DNA from: Anthracocystis setariae
Taxonomy: Eukaryota; Basidiomycota; Ustilaginomycetes; Ustilaginales; Ustilaginaceae
Assembly: GCA_928724745.1 (NCBI GenBank)
Contig: CAKMXJ010000042.1
Coordinates: forward strand, 248,001 to 312,000
Length of the DNA: 64,000 nucleotides
Reading direction: 5' to 3'
Numbering within the stretch: the first letter of the stretch is position 1; each line of letters opens with the position of its first letter. Below the pieces are notes generated by a model. That model was not told the DNA's origin, did not search any database, and worked only from the letters and a program-made list of their open reading frames with translations. A program made the position numbers and the translations under genes. This document shows, piece after piece, positions 54,593-64,000 of the stretch.

Positions 54593-55048
54593 TGTTGTGG
54601 CTGAGACGGATTAAATGTGTCCGATGCACCCCCGGTTACTTCATTTCGGAAATGCTATACAGAGACCATTGAGCTGTTGCTGAACCCAAGAGGCGACAAG
54701 TGTTGGATTGTGGTTGTGGTGGCGAGAAGGCAATCTCCGGCAATGACATCGAATTAAAGCTCATGTCGGACTGCTCTTTTGCCTCCACTTGTCCGTGTCC
54801 CGTGTCCCGATTAAACCACTCAGTCGATCCAGTGCTCTGTGCCCCTGCACCGCTTTGCAGATCGCAGATCTAGCAATTGCAGTTCCCGATTCAACACACG
54901 CGACCCTGGAAACGGCAACTCAGCCACACATTTTTTGGTCTTGCTTTCCGCCCTGAGCCGCTACCTTAACCTTCTACCATCATCATCCCCATCGTCCTCA
55001 CCTCAGGTCTTCTCGGCTTGTGCACGCACGCACTCTTCATACATCGAG
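54593..55048. promoter_or_regulatory. Divergent region between F-box-like and Yju2 genes
   Basis: 456 bp with no gene; a C/T-rich stretch (54,960-55,010) precedes the Yju2 start. Confidence 0.5.
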
Positions 55049-55936
55049 ATGGCCGACCGAAAAGCGCTCAACCACTACTACCCGCCCTCATTCGACCCCT
55101 CCAAAATCCCACGTCGCAAGATCCCCAAAGACGCGCAACAAACCGTCCGTCTGATGGCCCCCTACTCGATGCGCTGCAACTCTTGCTCGGAATACATCTA
55201 CAAAGGCAAAAAGTTCAACGCGCGCAAGGAACTCGTCGTTGGCGAAGACTACTACGGCATCAAGATCTTCCGTTTCTACATCAAATGCACGCAGTGCTCC
55301 GCCGAGATCACGTTCAAAACCGATCCCAAGAACGCCGATTACCAGGCGGAACACGGTGCCACGAGGAACTTTGTGCCCACCAAGGAGCTCGACGAGGACG
55401 AGGAGGAGAGGGGCGAGAATGGCCAACTCTTGACCGAGGAGGAAAAGCTCAATCGCAAGATGGAGAGGATGGAAGGCGATCCCATGAAGAAACTCGAAGA
55501 CAAGGCTTTGGACTCGAGACGCGAGATGGAAATCTTGGATGCATTGCAAGACATTCGCACTCGCAACGCAAGGCTCGAACACGTCGACACAGATGCAGTC
55601 CTCGCCAAACTGCATTCCAAGTCCGAAGCGCTCGGCCCCGCATCATCCACCGCCAAACCCATCCAAGCCGACGACAACGACGACGATGATGACGACGATG
55701 CACAACAAGCCTTGGCGGAGCAAGAAGACGAAGCGTTGGTTCGTAAGTACTTTGGCAACACGCTCGACGCAGATCAATCCGTGCCCATCAAACGCAAACT
55801 TGCTGCAGACCAAGATCAAGAACCAGATTTGCATTCCCTGCTCGCCATCAAACCTATCCCTGTCGTAGCCAGCAGCAAGAAGAAGAAGAAGAGCAAGAAC
55901 GGCCCCAACGCTTTCGGCCTCGTCCGCAAAAAGTAG
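55049..55936 (+). CDS. Splicing factor Yju2/CWC16 (CCDC94)
   Basis: Step-one splicing factor that stabilises the branch helix in the spliceosome after Prp2 action. Intronless, 295 aa. The N-terminus [20 protein letters not shown] is the invariant Yju2 start. The zinc-binding core has [20 protein letters not shown] and [17 protein letters not shown] (two C-x2-C pairs), followed by a long charged helix ([20 protein letters not shown]) and an acidic, then Lys-rich tail. The whole conserved part matches the family start to finish. Confidence 0.95.
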   Translation: MADRKALNHYYPPSFDPSKIPRRKIPKDAQQTVRLMAPYSMRCNSCSEYIYKGKKFNARKELVVGEDYYGIKIFRFYIKCTQCSAEITFKTDPKNADYQAEHGATRNFVPTKELDEDEEERGENGQLLTEEEKLNRKMERMEGDPMKKLEDKALDSRREMEILDALQDIRTRNARLEHVDTDAVLAKLHSKSEALGPASSTAKPIQADDNDDDDDDDAQQALAEQEDEALVRKYFGNTLDADQSVPIKRKLAADQDQEPDLHSLLAIKPIPVVASSKKKKKSKNGPNAFGLVRKK

Positions 55937-56250
55937 ATCAAACGTATCCAGACATGTACTTGTACCCTCATATACCCATGCAGCTATACCAAACATCCGC
56001 ACAAAGGAGAAACCAACTCGTTTGAGACTTTGGATCACATCGTCAGCGCAAGCGTCACAAGTGAAGTCACAGATTGTAAGTTTGAACCCAATCGGAACAA
56101 TAAGGAAAGTGAAAGTGGAAGGAATGAAAGCGCAAGAGAGCAACCAAGAAAGAAAAAAAAAAACCAGCAAAAAGGAAAGTGAGGGGAAGGGGGGGAGGGG
56201 GAGGATTAACTGGACACCAAAGCTAAAGAGAGAATGATTTAAAGAGTAGT

Positions 56251-57387
56251 CTAACGTTCGGAATCATCTTCCCTTAGATGCCAACCGCTTTCTTCGTCGT
56301 CGTGTTGGGATGCTCTTCTGCTGCCTGTGGAGAATCTTCTTGATCCTCCTCTGGAGCTGGCTGGTCTATGACCCTGGGCTTCAACGACGTCGCCTTGACT
56401 GGAAGAGGGGGAGAGCGGACGACCGCCAACCTGACTCTCCTCGTCGTCGTCACGCATTCCACCGTACGCTGTGCCTCTCCTACCTCGCGAACCCAACGAG
56501 ACGGGCGCGCTGGTGCGCGATTCCATGTCCGGGTCGTTGTACGCTGCGCCCCTCCTGCCCACTCTGGAGCCAGACCCGGCAACACTGCTCGGAGGACTGC
56601 TCCTCCTGCCTGAATCCCTGTACGACATTGCACCCACCCCTGCGCCTGCTCCTGCTGCGGCAGCCCCACCAGCACCTCCAATCGCAATAGCCCTGACTGG
56701 TGCTTCCCCAATCTGTGCCTGTCGTTGTCTCTGCTTCCACTGCTGCGAATAGTTGTACGCCCTCCTGCCCCACTCAAAGTGAGGCTCATTCAGCGACTCC
56801 TGATCCAGGAACAAAAAGATATACATCCCATACAACAGCTCCACCACGAACAGCAACGCCTGCACACCAAACGTAGCATACGCAAATCCAACGCCGTAGT
56901 TGATCAGATCGCAAACATGACCAAAGTTGGCGGGCTTCTGGTAATGCCAGTAGCCGTCGAACTGGCAATTCTCCCGCCCGCGCAGATCGTTGGCATACGC
57001 AAGTGCACCGGATACCCACATGACGCACATGGCGAACTGCAACAGCAACTCGAGCTTGACCATAAACAGCGAATACAGGAAATCGCCGTAGTTGATAAAC
57101 GGCATCAACGGCAGGAAGATGTTGTAGCCAAAGTAGAGGATGGGTGTGAATAGGCCCAGGACGATCAGGAAGATGAGCGAGCCCCACGAAGGGCGGATGA
57201 TGGGATCGTGCGAGTTGTAGTAGTCCACCACCAGGATGCAGATGATCGCAGTCGCGAGCGAGAGCAGACAGACGATGCCCGTGATGAGGAATCGAATGAC
57301 GAGCATGATGTTAGGGTGTGGTGCGCCGGGCAGCTTGTTTCGCGCCGGTTCAGAGACCGTCAGCGAACGACGGTGCGGTAATCCCAT
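56251..57387 (-). CDS. MARVEL-like four-pass membrane protein
   Basis: 378 aa, intronless from the ATG at 57387. Four hydrophobic segments are clear: MLVIRFLITGIVCLLSLATA, WGSLIFLIVLGLFTPILYFG, LLLQFAMCVMWVSGALAYAN, and GVGFAYATFGVQALLFVVEL. The second extracellular-side loop has two Cys (ENCQFDG, GHVCDL). The C-terminal ~160 residues are disordered, Ser/Arg/Gly-rich, with many RRxS-type potential phosphosites. The topology fits MARVEL proteins of the fungal plasma membrane. A TATATA lies about 165 bp upstream (near 57,552). Confidence 0.78.
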   Translation of the reverse strand: MGLPHRRSLTVSEPARNKLPGAPHPNIMLVIRFLITGIVCLLSLATAIICILVVDYYNSHDPIIRPSWGSLIFLIVLGLFTPILYFGYNIFLPLMPFINYGDFLYSLFMVKLELLLQFAMCVMWVSGALAYANDLRGRENCQFDGYWHYQKPANFGHVCDLINYGVGFAYATFGVQALLFVVELLYGMYIFLFLDQESLNEPHFEWGRRAYNYSQQWKQRQRQAQIGEAPVRAIAIGGAGGAAAAGAGAGVGAMSYRDSGRRSSPPSSVAGSGSRVGRRGAAYNDPDMESRTSAPVSLGSRGRRGTAYGGMRDDDEESQVGGRPLSPSSSQGDVVEAQGHRPASSRGGSRRFSTGSRRASQHDDEESGWHLREDDSER

Positions 57388-60387
57388 CTTGACGAAATGG
57401 GGTCGGATCTGACGAGATAGATGAGGGTGTGTTGGCTTCCGGTGCGATGAATTTGGTGTTTCTAAGCCGACGTAGGAAATGGAGCAGATGGTTGGGATGG
57501 TCGAAGGGGTATCGTCTTGTTCGACCTTGATCGTTGGTTCGGAAGTTGGTATATATGGTAGAGAGAGATGATACTGGAACCAACAGACTGCGGTAATGAT
57601 CCTGTCCAACTATAGCGATTGCAGACGACAGATCGATCTCGCCCAAGGAAGAAGATGGTGTAGGGTGAAAAAGGGTAGACAAAGAAGAGAGAAGAGTGTA
57701 GGGAATAGTCGAAACCGAGTCGACTCGAACGTAGCGACGGAGGAGGTGGTGGATGATGGTGTAGGATGTCAAGAAAGCTTGTTACTGCATCATGGGGATT
57801 GAGAGAAAAGGTCGAGCTACGTGGGAGCAGGGGAGAAGGGAGTTTGTGTGTTGCCTAGATTTGGCGGGGGTTGATTGGCCAGGAGGAGGGACGAGCGGGG
57901 AAGTGTAGTGTAGAGGAGGGGGGCAATTCGATTCTCACGAGCAGAGAGGGGGGGGGGACCAAGCATCACAGAGATCAGCAGATTGCACACACTCGCAAAG
58001 TGAGTTCAGGGAGGGAGGCGGGGTACAAATTTTAGGCAGCGCCCGCCATTCATCCGCGCCTGGTTCTGTTTCTCAAGGTGACACCCAACTTGGACTCGAC
58101 TACTGCCGCACATTTGTAACCCGTCCACTTAAGCGAGCCCATGGTTGCATAGACGATGCGAAACCTCGAACCACTCTAACCTCTCGAATCGGCAGCAACG
58201 CGCTATACTGGGATTCACTTGCAAGGGCCAACGGTATCCGTGCGTAAGTGCTTTGGCCTGGTGTACCTTATGGAGCTACATTAGGAAGGAGAGGCTTGTA
58301 CTCTTGGTCAGCCACACGCAAAACAGCGAAGTACAGTAGTGACAGGATGTGTACAAATGAGGAAGGAGGAGGAAGGGGTGCGATTAGACGATGGTGGGAT
58401 TGGACGAGATGGGGGGAGCCATGTGAGTCAACGCGGGCCAGGGTGGATGCTTTGGATGGATGGATGGATGGATGGATGGATGGATGAATGGATCGACAAG
58501 GCAAGGAAGGCTACATAGAGCTGCAGCGGGGAATTCTTCTTGGAATCGCAAGCTTGCATATTTTTGTAACTCAGCCGTGGCAGCTGGGCGCTGTTGACAG
58601 GTGCAAAGTGCCTCAAGTTTCAGTTGGGTTCGTTAGGCGAGAACCTCACTGAACACTGCAGCTCACTCTCCTGATACAGTAACCCGTATTTACTGTTTTT
58701 AAGTATTTTGTGTAATTATTTATTTTTTCGAATTTTGGTTCAGAGGGGAAAAAAAAAAAAAAAAGGGAAAAAAAGGGCGCGCGCATTAGTCGACAGCCGT
58801 TCGCGATCCAAGCCAAGAAAGCTGCAAAATCGAGACAAAGGGAGGGCTCCACTGCAAGAGACGGATTCCTGATCCTGTCTACCCTACTTGCGCTCGATAC
58901 GAAACTTGTACCTTTCAGCACCGCTCGAGCAGCCACAACTGCCTATTCCAGAGTACAAATATTCAGAGGAGGGCGGAAGGATGTCGCCAAGACTGCAATG
59001 TAGACCAGAAAACCCTTTTTGATGTTGAGCGCCACAGTGCAATCGTGTTGTATCTACTCGAAAGGAACCATGAGAGAGCGTCTAGATTTCACGAGTGCAA
59101 CCATCATGCTTTGTTAGTCTAGCAAGTGTGAAACCGCTCCCAGTCTACTGTACTCTACTGAACTAAGTCGCCTAACAACCGTACGTCGACAATCCATGTA
59201 GTGTTTAGTCGCGGACCTTGAATCAGCGGCTGAGGGTCAAAAAGGTGGAAAAAGAACAAAAAAAAATAATAATAAATATGAAATTTGGTCGGGCCAAGCG
59301 CGGCAAATTTCGCTTGTACACAGTAGTGCCCAGTTGCAGTAAGACCATGTAGAAACGGATAAAAGTGCTGCAGTTGAGTTGGGCCGTACTGTATTGTCCA
59401 GGCATCCACTACGTATTATAAACACACCCTCATCCGCAACGTAACCGCCCGACATTCATCATCATAGCCAGCGAACCGCGCTTCACATTGACTGTAAACC
59501 CTCTTGATTGCAGTGTGCTGCAAAGCACATCGCGGTAGCATGCTTTGAGATTGAGACGATGAGAATGGGGCCACCGGCGTCATTCTCACGTCCAAGTCCA
59601 GAAGCGGCACAAGCGATGATCGTACGATGAAACCAATCTAGTCATGCAGCACTCAACTCGAGCTCGCAACACACACTACTGTACACTGCGCCGCCGTTGG
59701 AACCAAAGCTGGCCGGTTTGCCTTGGCAAAGACAGACTTGCTCTACCCACTGTATAGTGACGCGTTGTGGGCTAATTAAGCGACCAAGGGGTCCCGAATC
59801 CTCATCCTCTGAATTTGTTGCTGCGAAAAATATTCGCTTGGACCCGATTAACCCGATTAAGCAGCGCTGTTCTCGCCTAAGCACACTCTGTGCAATGCAT
59901 CGGCTTGGCCGCAGTGGACGGACGCAACTGCACCAAGCTGCTGCACAGTAGCCCTGCTAATCTAGTCCCCAAGGATGCGTGCCGTCCACAGCAGCTCGCG
60001 AAAAAAAGCGGTTCCTGGGATCCGTAGATTACCCCGCATGCTCTTTCACGCGGTGCAACAAAAAAAAAAAAAAAAACTCGGTTGTGGACAGAAGAGAACC
60101 GTCCAACTGACACCCAACATGCCGTTTTGCCGGAAACACAAATCTATCGACTGGAACTGAGGCTAATCGAGGCCACAAGGATCTTTGTTCAGATCGATTG
60201 ACAGCGTTGGAAAACGTCGCTTTGTCGATGCCGTACAATGGCTCCAGTCATCCTTGTTGCCAAGCGACACCACCTCCGACTATTGAGCAACGCCACTGAC
60301 AAATTGAATGATGTCGGGCAACTGTCTCTATGATTCTGAACTACGCAAGAACAACATGCAATCAATGCTAGTACCATCTTGCGACAT
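57388..60387. other. 3-kb gene-poor stretch rich in simple repeats
   Basis: No supported gene on either strand. It contains a G-run (57,949-57,958), a GGAT repeat (58,454-58,490), long A-tracts (58,748 and 60,060) and five TACAGTA/TACTGTA heptamers (58,332; 58,675; 59,146; 59,387; 59,677). Short frames here are of random character. Confidence 0.6.
58454..58490. repeat. (GGAT)n microsatellite
   Basis: About eight tandem GGAT units. Confidence 0.92.
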
Positions 60388-62385
60388 CTACTCTACAGCA
60401 TCCAGATCACCCAACGAGTTGATCAAATAATCCGGCACCGTCTTTGCCCCCTCTGCATCGATCTCCTCCCTGTTCGAGATCCCGGTAAGAACGAGCATAC
60501 TCGCAATCCCCCCGGCCTTTGCGAACTCGATATCCGTGTTCAGCCTATCACCGACCATGATGGCTCGCTTGGGATCAAACTGCTTGGTAGCGATGATGCA
60601 GTCCAGCATGGGCTTGTGAGGTTTGCCCACGATACTCGGCGTGCGCTTGGTGGAAAAGATCAAAGGCGCCGACAACGACCCCGCGCCCGGCCAGGGACCA
60701 CCCATAGCCGGGAAAGTCGAGTCATCATTGGTCAGGATAAAGTGACAACCGCCTCCCTCCTTGCCAGCTTCCACGGGACCATCAAAGCCCGGTCGAGTGA
60801 GATGCTTAAACGCCTTGGCCAGTTTGATGTACGACATGTGCATGTCAAACCCACACACCACCGCGCCCACTTTGGGATCGATCGCCTCATCGTTCTGCAG
60901 CGACGTGAAATCGAGAGCAGGTAGAAACTTGTTATCCTCCGGATCCGTTCCACCACAGTGTAGGATCCCCTCGGCATCCAGCTCCTCTTCGATGCCATGC
61001 ATGCCGATCACATACACTTTGCGGTCGGCAGGAAAGTTGAGCACCTTCTTGAGATACACCGCAGATGCATACGACGACGAAAACACCTCGTCGAGCGACG
61101 CTTGGATGTTCATGCCCGCAAACTTGTTGAGATAGGTCTGACGAGACTTGGACGCATTGTTGGTCACAAAGATCACCGACTTGCCGCGAGCGCGCAGCTT
61201 CTGCAGAACCGACACCACATTGGGGATGGTTTCGTCGCCAGACCAAAGCACTCCGTCGCAGTCGAACAGGAAGGTGTCGTACTTGGACAGCAGCGTTTCG
61301 TAGTCGTCCTTGCTCTGCAGGTAGGTGTAAGCGGAAGAATTGGTCCCGTTGGCGTTCACAGCAGCCGCACCGAGACCAACAGTGGCGCCGTCTCCGCTAA
61401 GCTGTTCGGCAGCAATCGCATCGGCATGCTTTTCCACTGCCGACTTTTGCTGCGCCTGTTGCTGAGCCTGAGCCTGATCGGTGTGAGTGCCGTCCTTGGC
61501 GATGCCGCATTTCTCGATGAGCGTGTTCCAGTAGATGTCAAAGTTCCACTCGTAGTTGTACTTTCCGCCGTCGAACTCGGCATCGAGGTGCTCTTGGGGG
61601 ATGTATTCGGTCAAATCCGGGTTGAAACGCAGCTTATCCTTGGTGACAGGGTCAAGGAAGGGAGTCAATGCGGTGAAGAAAGCGTTGATGAACCAAGGGC
61701 TGTTGATGACGTAGGCCCTTCCGAGCCGTTCGACGTAGTGGTTCTGAAGGATGTTGGCGACGTCGCGTGCGAGCGAAAGCGGTGGGTTGGACTGCGTGGT
61801 CGAGGATTTGTAATCGACCACAATGGCAAATTTTTCAACGCCTGGAGGCATCAGATCGATGGCGCGCTCGAGAGTGTAGACGAGGTATCGCACCTGCAAG
61901 TCGCTGGTGGGCGTGTTTTCTCTGGCAGGTCGAAGGTAGATGACAGGACGGCACTCTTTGTCGAAACCAGTGACGACTTGCTTGCCTGTCTCGGCCTCTT
62001 TTGCGATGGTGTCGGGAGGGATCATGTCGGGTCTGTAGTCTCTCCTCCATTCGAGCGTGGCTTTGATTCGCTTCTTGGCATTGTCAAGGTCTCCCTTGGC
62101 AGCACGCAGGTAGCGTGGGTAGAGGTTGGGTTCGTTGAGCCATCGCTGTTCGCACTTGATGTATTCGTCGGCGGGTGGGGTTTGAGCTGCTTGTGCGCGG
62201 AGGTAGGATTCGAGCTCGGCGAGTTTGGCCTTGTCTTGAGCCGTGAGTTCGGGAAGAGGTTTGGGTGTGTATCCTGGCGCCGGGGTGGTGAAGAGTTCGG
62301 AGGTCTTGGGAGGAAGGTCTTGGACGTGCGAGGCGACCGAATGGGACGAAGGCGTACGCGAGAGACGCCCAAGGAAGCGCGACAT
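60388..62385 (-). CDS. CRAL-TRIO (Sec14-like) and PHO13-type HAD phosphatase fusion
   Basis: One uninterrupted 665-aa frame from the ATG at 62385. Residues about 45-115 are a CRAL-TRIO N-terminal helical region (LAELESYLRA ... YLRAAKGDLDNAKKRIKATL), and 130-290 the lipid-binding Sec14 domain (GFDKECRPVIYLRPA, FAIVVDYKS, YVERLGRAYVINSPWFINAF, YIPQEHLDAEFDGG). After a Gln/Ala linker (300-350), residues 365-665 form a complete HAD phosphatase of the 4-nitrophenylphosphatase/phosphoglycolate phosphatase type. It shows FLFDCDGVLW (nucleophile D375, D377), FVTNNASKSR, GKPHKPM and MVGDRLNTDIEFA. Each half is complete, with its catalytic or binding motifs. The sequence shows no intron or stop between them. 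The role is inferred only: a phosphatase tethered to a lipid-transfer module, or repair of a phosphometabolite near membranes. Confidence 0.9.
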   Translation of the reverse strand: MSRFLGRLSRTPSSHSVASHVQDLPPKTSELFTTPAPGYTPKPLPELTAQDKAKLAELESYLRAQAAQTPPADEYIKCEQRWLNEPNLYPRYLRAAKGDLDNAKKRIKATLEWRRDYRPDMIPPDTIAKEAETGKQVVTGFDKECRPVIYLRPARENTPTSDLQVRYLVYTLERAIDLMPPGVEKFAIVVDYKSSTTQSNPPLSLARDVANILQNHYVERLGRAYVINSPWFINAFFTALTPFLDPVTKDKLRFNPDLTEYIPQEHLDAEFDGGKYNYEWNFDIYWNTLIEKCGIAKDGTHTDQAQAQQQAQQKSAVEKHADAIAAEQLSGDGATVGLGAAAVNANGTNSSAYTYLQSKDDYETLLSKYDTFLFDCDGVLWSGDETIPNVVSVLQKLRARGKSVIFVTNNASKSRQTYLNKFAGMNIQASLDEVFSSSYASAVYLKKVLNFPADRKVYVIGMHGIEEELDAEGILHCGGTDPEDNKFLPALDFTSLQNDEAIDPKVGAVVCGFDMHMSYIKLAKAFKHLTRPGFDGPVEAGKEGGGCHFILTNDDSTFPAMGGPWPGAGSLSAPLIFSTKRTPSIVGKPHKPMLDCIIATKQFDPKRAIMVGDRLNTDIEFAKAGGIASMLVLTGISNREEIDAEGAKTVPDYLINSLGDLDAVE

Positions 62386-63104
62386 TGTTGTCAAGCGCTG
62401 TGGTGGTGGATTCAAGATCGAGCAAACACGCAAACCGAGATGATGGTGTCGAAATCGAAACAACAAGTCCCACCACCAGATGAACTCGAGGACCCTGACG
62501 TGACTACAGTTACGTGCTTCCAACGCTCAACTCACTCTCCACTCTCTTGCGGAAAATCGGACCTTTCTTCTGAGCGAGCGAGCCAGCCAGCGAGCAGAAA
62601 TGGCGCAGGAGAGGAGGGTCTGTGCAATGACTGTGTTATATCGCCATCGCTCGGCATCTTGATCGTCAAATTTCCATCGCTCCACAACAGAAAATCAGAA
62701 AAAATTAAAACGAAAAAGAAAAAAAGAAAAAAATAGGGAAAAAAAGGAATAAAAAAAGGAAAAAAAAAGAACTACCAACATCATCTTAGCCGTGTCCTAC
62801 CTTGTCCTACTTGCTCATTCTGCCGTGCACATCGAGTCAATCACATCAAAACAAAACAAACCAAAAAACATAGTTGCTCCTCGAAAGGAGCTGCTCTTCT
62901 GAACAAGATTTGTCATCCATAACTTCTGGGACAATGCTAATCTTCTCTGTATCGTTTATTTGTTAGATCATATGTCGAAGCCCCTCTCGGGGCCGACGCT
63001 AACTAATGGTGGAGGATGAGTTAGTGTGGGAGGATGCAAAGGTTGTGCGAGGTTGAAGGGTTGTGTGTGTGGGTTAGATTGGATTGGATTGGCGATCTTA
63101 CAGA

Positions 63105-63126
63105 GACTGACTGACTGACTGACTGA
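63105..63126. repeat. (GACT)n microsatellite
   Basis: About five tandem GACT units. Confidence 0.85.
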
Positions 63127-63252
63127 CCTCCACGTTTAGGTTTTTTGGTCTTTTTTTGAAGGCGGGCAGCGATGCAGGGAAGGGACCATTCTTCTGCGCA
63201 CAACGTACAGTTCAATACTGTAGTACATTACTCACTTGAAACGCTGCTGCTC

Positions 63253-63280
63253 GCCTTTGCCTTTGCCTTTGCCTTTGCCT
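63253..63280. repeat. (GCCTTT)n repeat
   Basis: Four to five tandem hexamers upstream of the Apq12-like gene. Confidence 0.85.
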
Positions 63281-63470
63281 TCCACGTCGTCGCTGCCACC
63301 ATCCACATCATCATCATCACTGCGCAGTGCTTCTTGGAGCATCCATCAGAGCTGCGTTGGAACTTGTCAGATACGGCTACAAATAGCTTGCCTCTGTTTC
63401 ACTTGGCTGCGTCTGCGTCCTCCTCCATCCTCACTCGACCCTCAACTACAAGGCGCGAAGACAGATCAAG

Positions 63471-63964
63471 ATGGCGGACGCTGCTGCTCAAGAGGCTTCC
63501 AGCTTCTTGCACGACTTGCTCTCCGAAATCGTCCCCTATCCCGTCTTCCGCGTCCTCGCTGGCTTCTCCAACCTCGTCTACCGCCTGCTAGGCACCGCCA
63601 ACGATCCCTCATCCTGGACGTCGACACTGCTTCCACCGCTCATCACGTTCTTCCTGGCGTACTTTGCCCTCATCACCGTCTACCGCACCGTACGATCCAT
63701 GCTCTCTCTAGCCTGGTTTGGCATCAAGTGGGGTGCCATCATAGGTGGCCTCATCGCCATCTGGGCGTGGTGGACAGACAACACCGACGCGATCCACAGC
63801 ACGGGCACCGTCCCCAGCAGAGGCTTCTTCAATCAACGTAAGTACAGCTCAAGCCAACTTAGCTAGGCTCAAATGGGCATTGGACATCGGTTAGTCAACA
63901 CTGAGCTGACGTTTGTGCTACTGGATGTATTGTCGCTGCGGGGAAAACAGTATTCAAAGGCTGA
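63471..63964 (+). CDS. Apq12-like nuclear envelope/ER membrane protein
   Basis: Small two-pass membrane protein of the Apq12 family (nuclear pore assembly and lipid homeostasis at the nuclear envelope). Two exons: 63471-63837 and 63951-63964, 126 aa; the second exon codes only the last residues (LFKG) before TGA, across a GTAAGT donor and an ACAG acceptor. Two adjacent hydrophobic segments are present (LLPPLITFFLAYFALITVYR and LAWFGIKWGAIIGGLIAIWA), separated by a short amphipathic turn, as in Apq12. The assignment rests on size, topology and local similarity. Confidence 0.72.
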
Positions 63965-64000
63965 CGGCTGCAGAGCCCCAACTCTTTTTACGACTCATTG

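Larger units (their letters stand above)
62386..63470. other. Divergent intergenic region with simple repeats
   Basis: No gene. Holds A-rich runs (62,695-62,770), a GACT repeat (63,105-63,126), a GCCTTT repeat (63,253-63,280) and one TACTGTA at 63,216. Confidence 0.6.

Noticed and set aside
60997..62736. 579-codon open frame antisense to the CRAL-TRIO/HAD gene
   Set aside because: Composition is that of a mirror frame, with no motifs; the sense strand carries two conserved domains.
1..64000. CRISPR arrays, rRNA or bacterial-type operons
   Set aside because: No regularly spaced direct repeats and no rRNA sequence were seen; the genes and introns are eukaryotic.

Overview
The window reads as nuclear DNA of a basidiomycete smut fungus, most likely Ustilaginaceae (Ustilago/Sporisorium type). 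The reasons are long GC-rich genes with no or one to two short GT..AG introns, strong C-ending codon preference in highly expressed genes, and a eukaryotic housekeeping set (SRP14, Yju2, POLD2, gamma-tubulin complex component, Vms1, NFU1). Species is not claimed.

Layout: 1-19.1 kb is an ordinary gene block: an unrecognised low-complexity protein cut by the left edge, inositol polyphosphate multikinase, a TTC1-like TPR protein, a Vms1/ANKZF1-type peptidyl-tRNA hydrolase, SRP14, a TMCO4/Mil1-type DUF726 protein and transketolase. 19.8-24 kb is an accessory island. It holds a dead Tc1/mariner element, two diverged copies of a ~190 bp repeat, and a foldback MITE inserted in one of those copies; the other copy serves as an empty site. 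23.9-26.8 kb carries an unusually intron-rich gene (10 exons, about 746 aa) for an uncharacterised protein with a four-cysteine cluster. 26.9-32.5 kb is a complete Ty3/Gypsy LTR retrotransposon with LTRs that read as identical, a 5-bp target duplication, and gag and pol in one frame separated by a single UAG. It sits in the shared upstream region of the intron-rich gene and of an extradiol (LigB/DODA-type) dioxygenase gene.

33-64 kb returns to ordinary genes: the dioxygenase, a mitochondrial ABC1/UbiB kinase-like protein, a DHA1-type MFS transporter, a soluble fumarate reductase fused to cytochrome b5, NFU1 and mitochondrial enoyl-CoA hydratase (divergent pair), a small unknown protein, a GCP5/6-like gamma-tubulin complex component and POLD2 (divergent pair), an F-box-like protein, the splicing factor Yju2, a MARVEL-type membrane protein, a single-ORF fusion of a Sec14-like CRAL-TRIO domain with a PHO13-like HAD phosphatase, and an Apq12-like membrane protein.

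Functionally the genes do not form one pathway. Several are mitochondrial (UbiB-like, NFU1, enoyl-CoA hydratase, possibly Vms1). Points of most interest are the intron-rich orphan gene, the young retroelement with its putative readthrough stop, the MITE with an internal empty site, the CRAL-TRIO/HAD fusion, and a TACTGTA/TACAGTA heptamer that recurs in noncoding DNA across the window.
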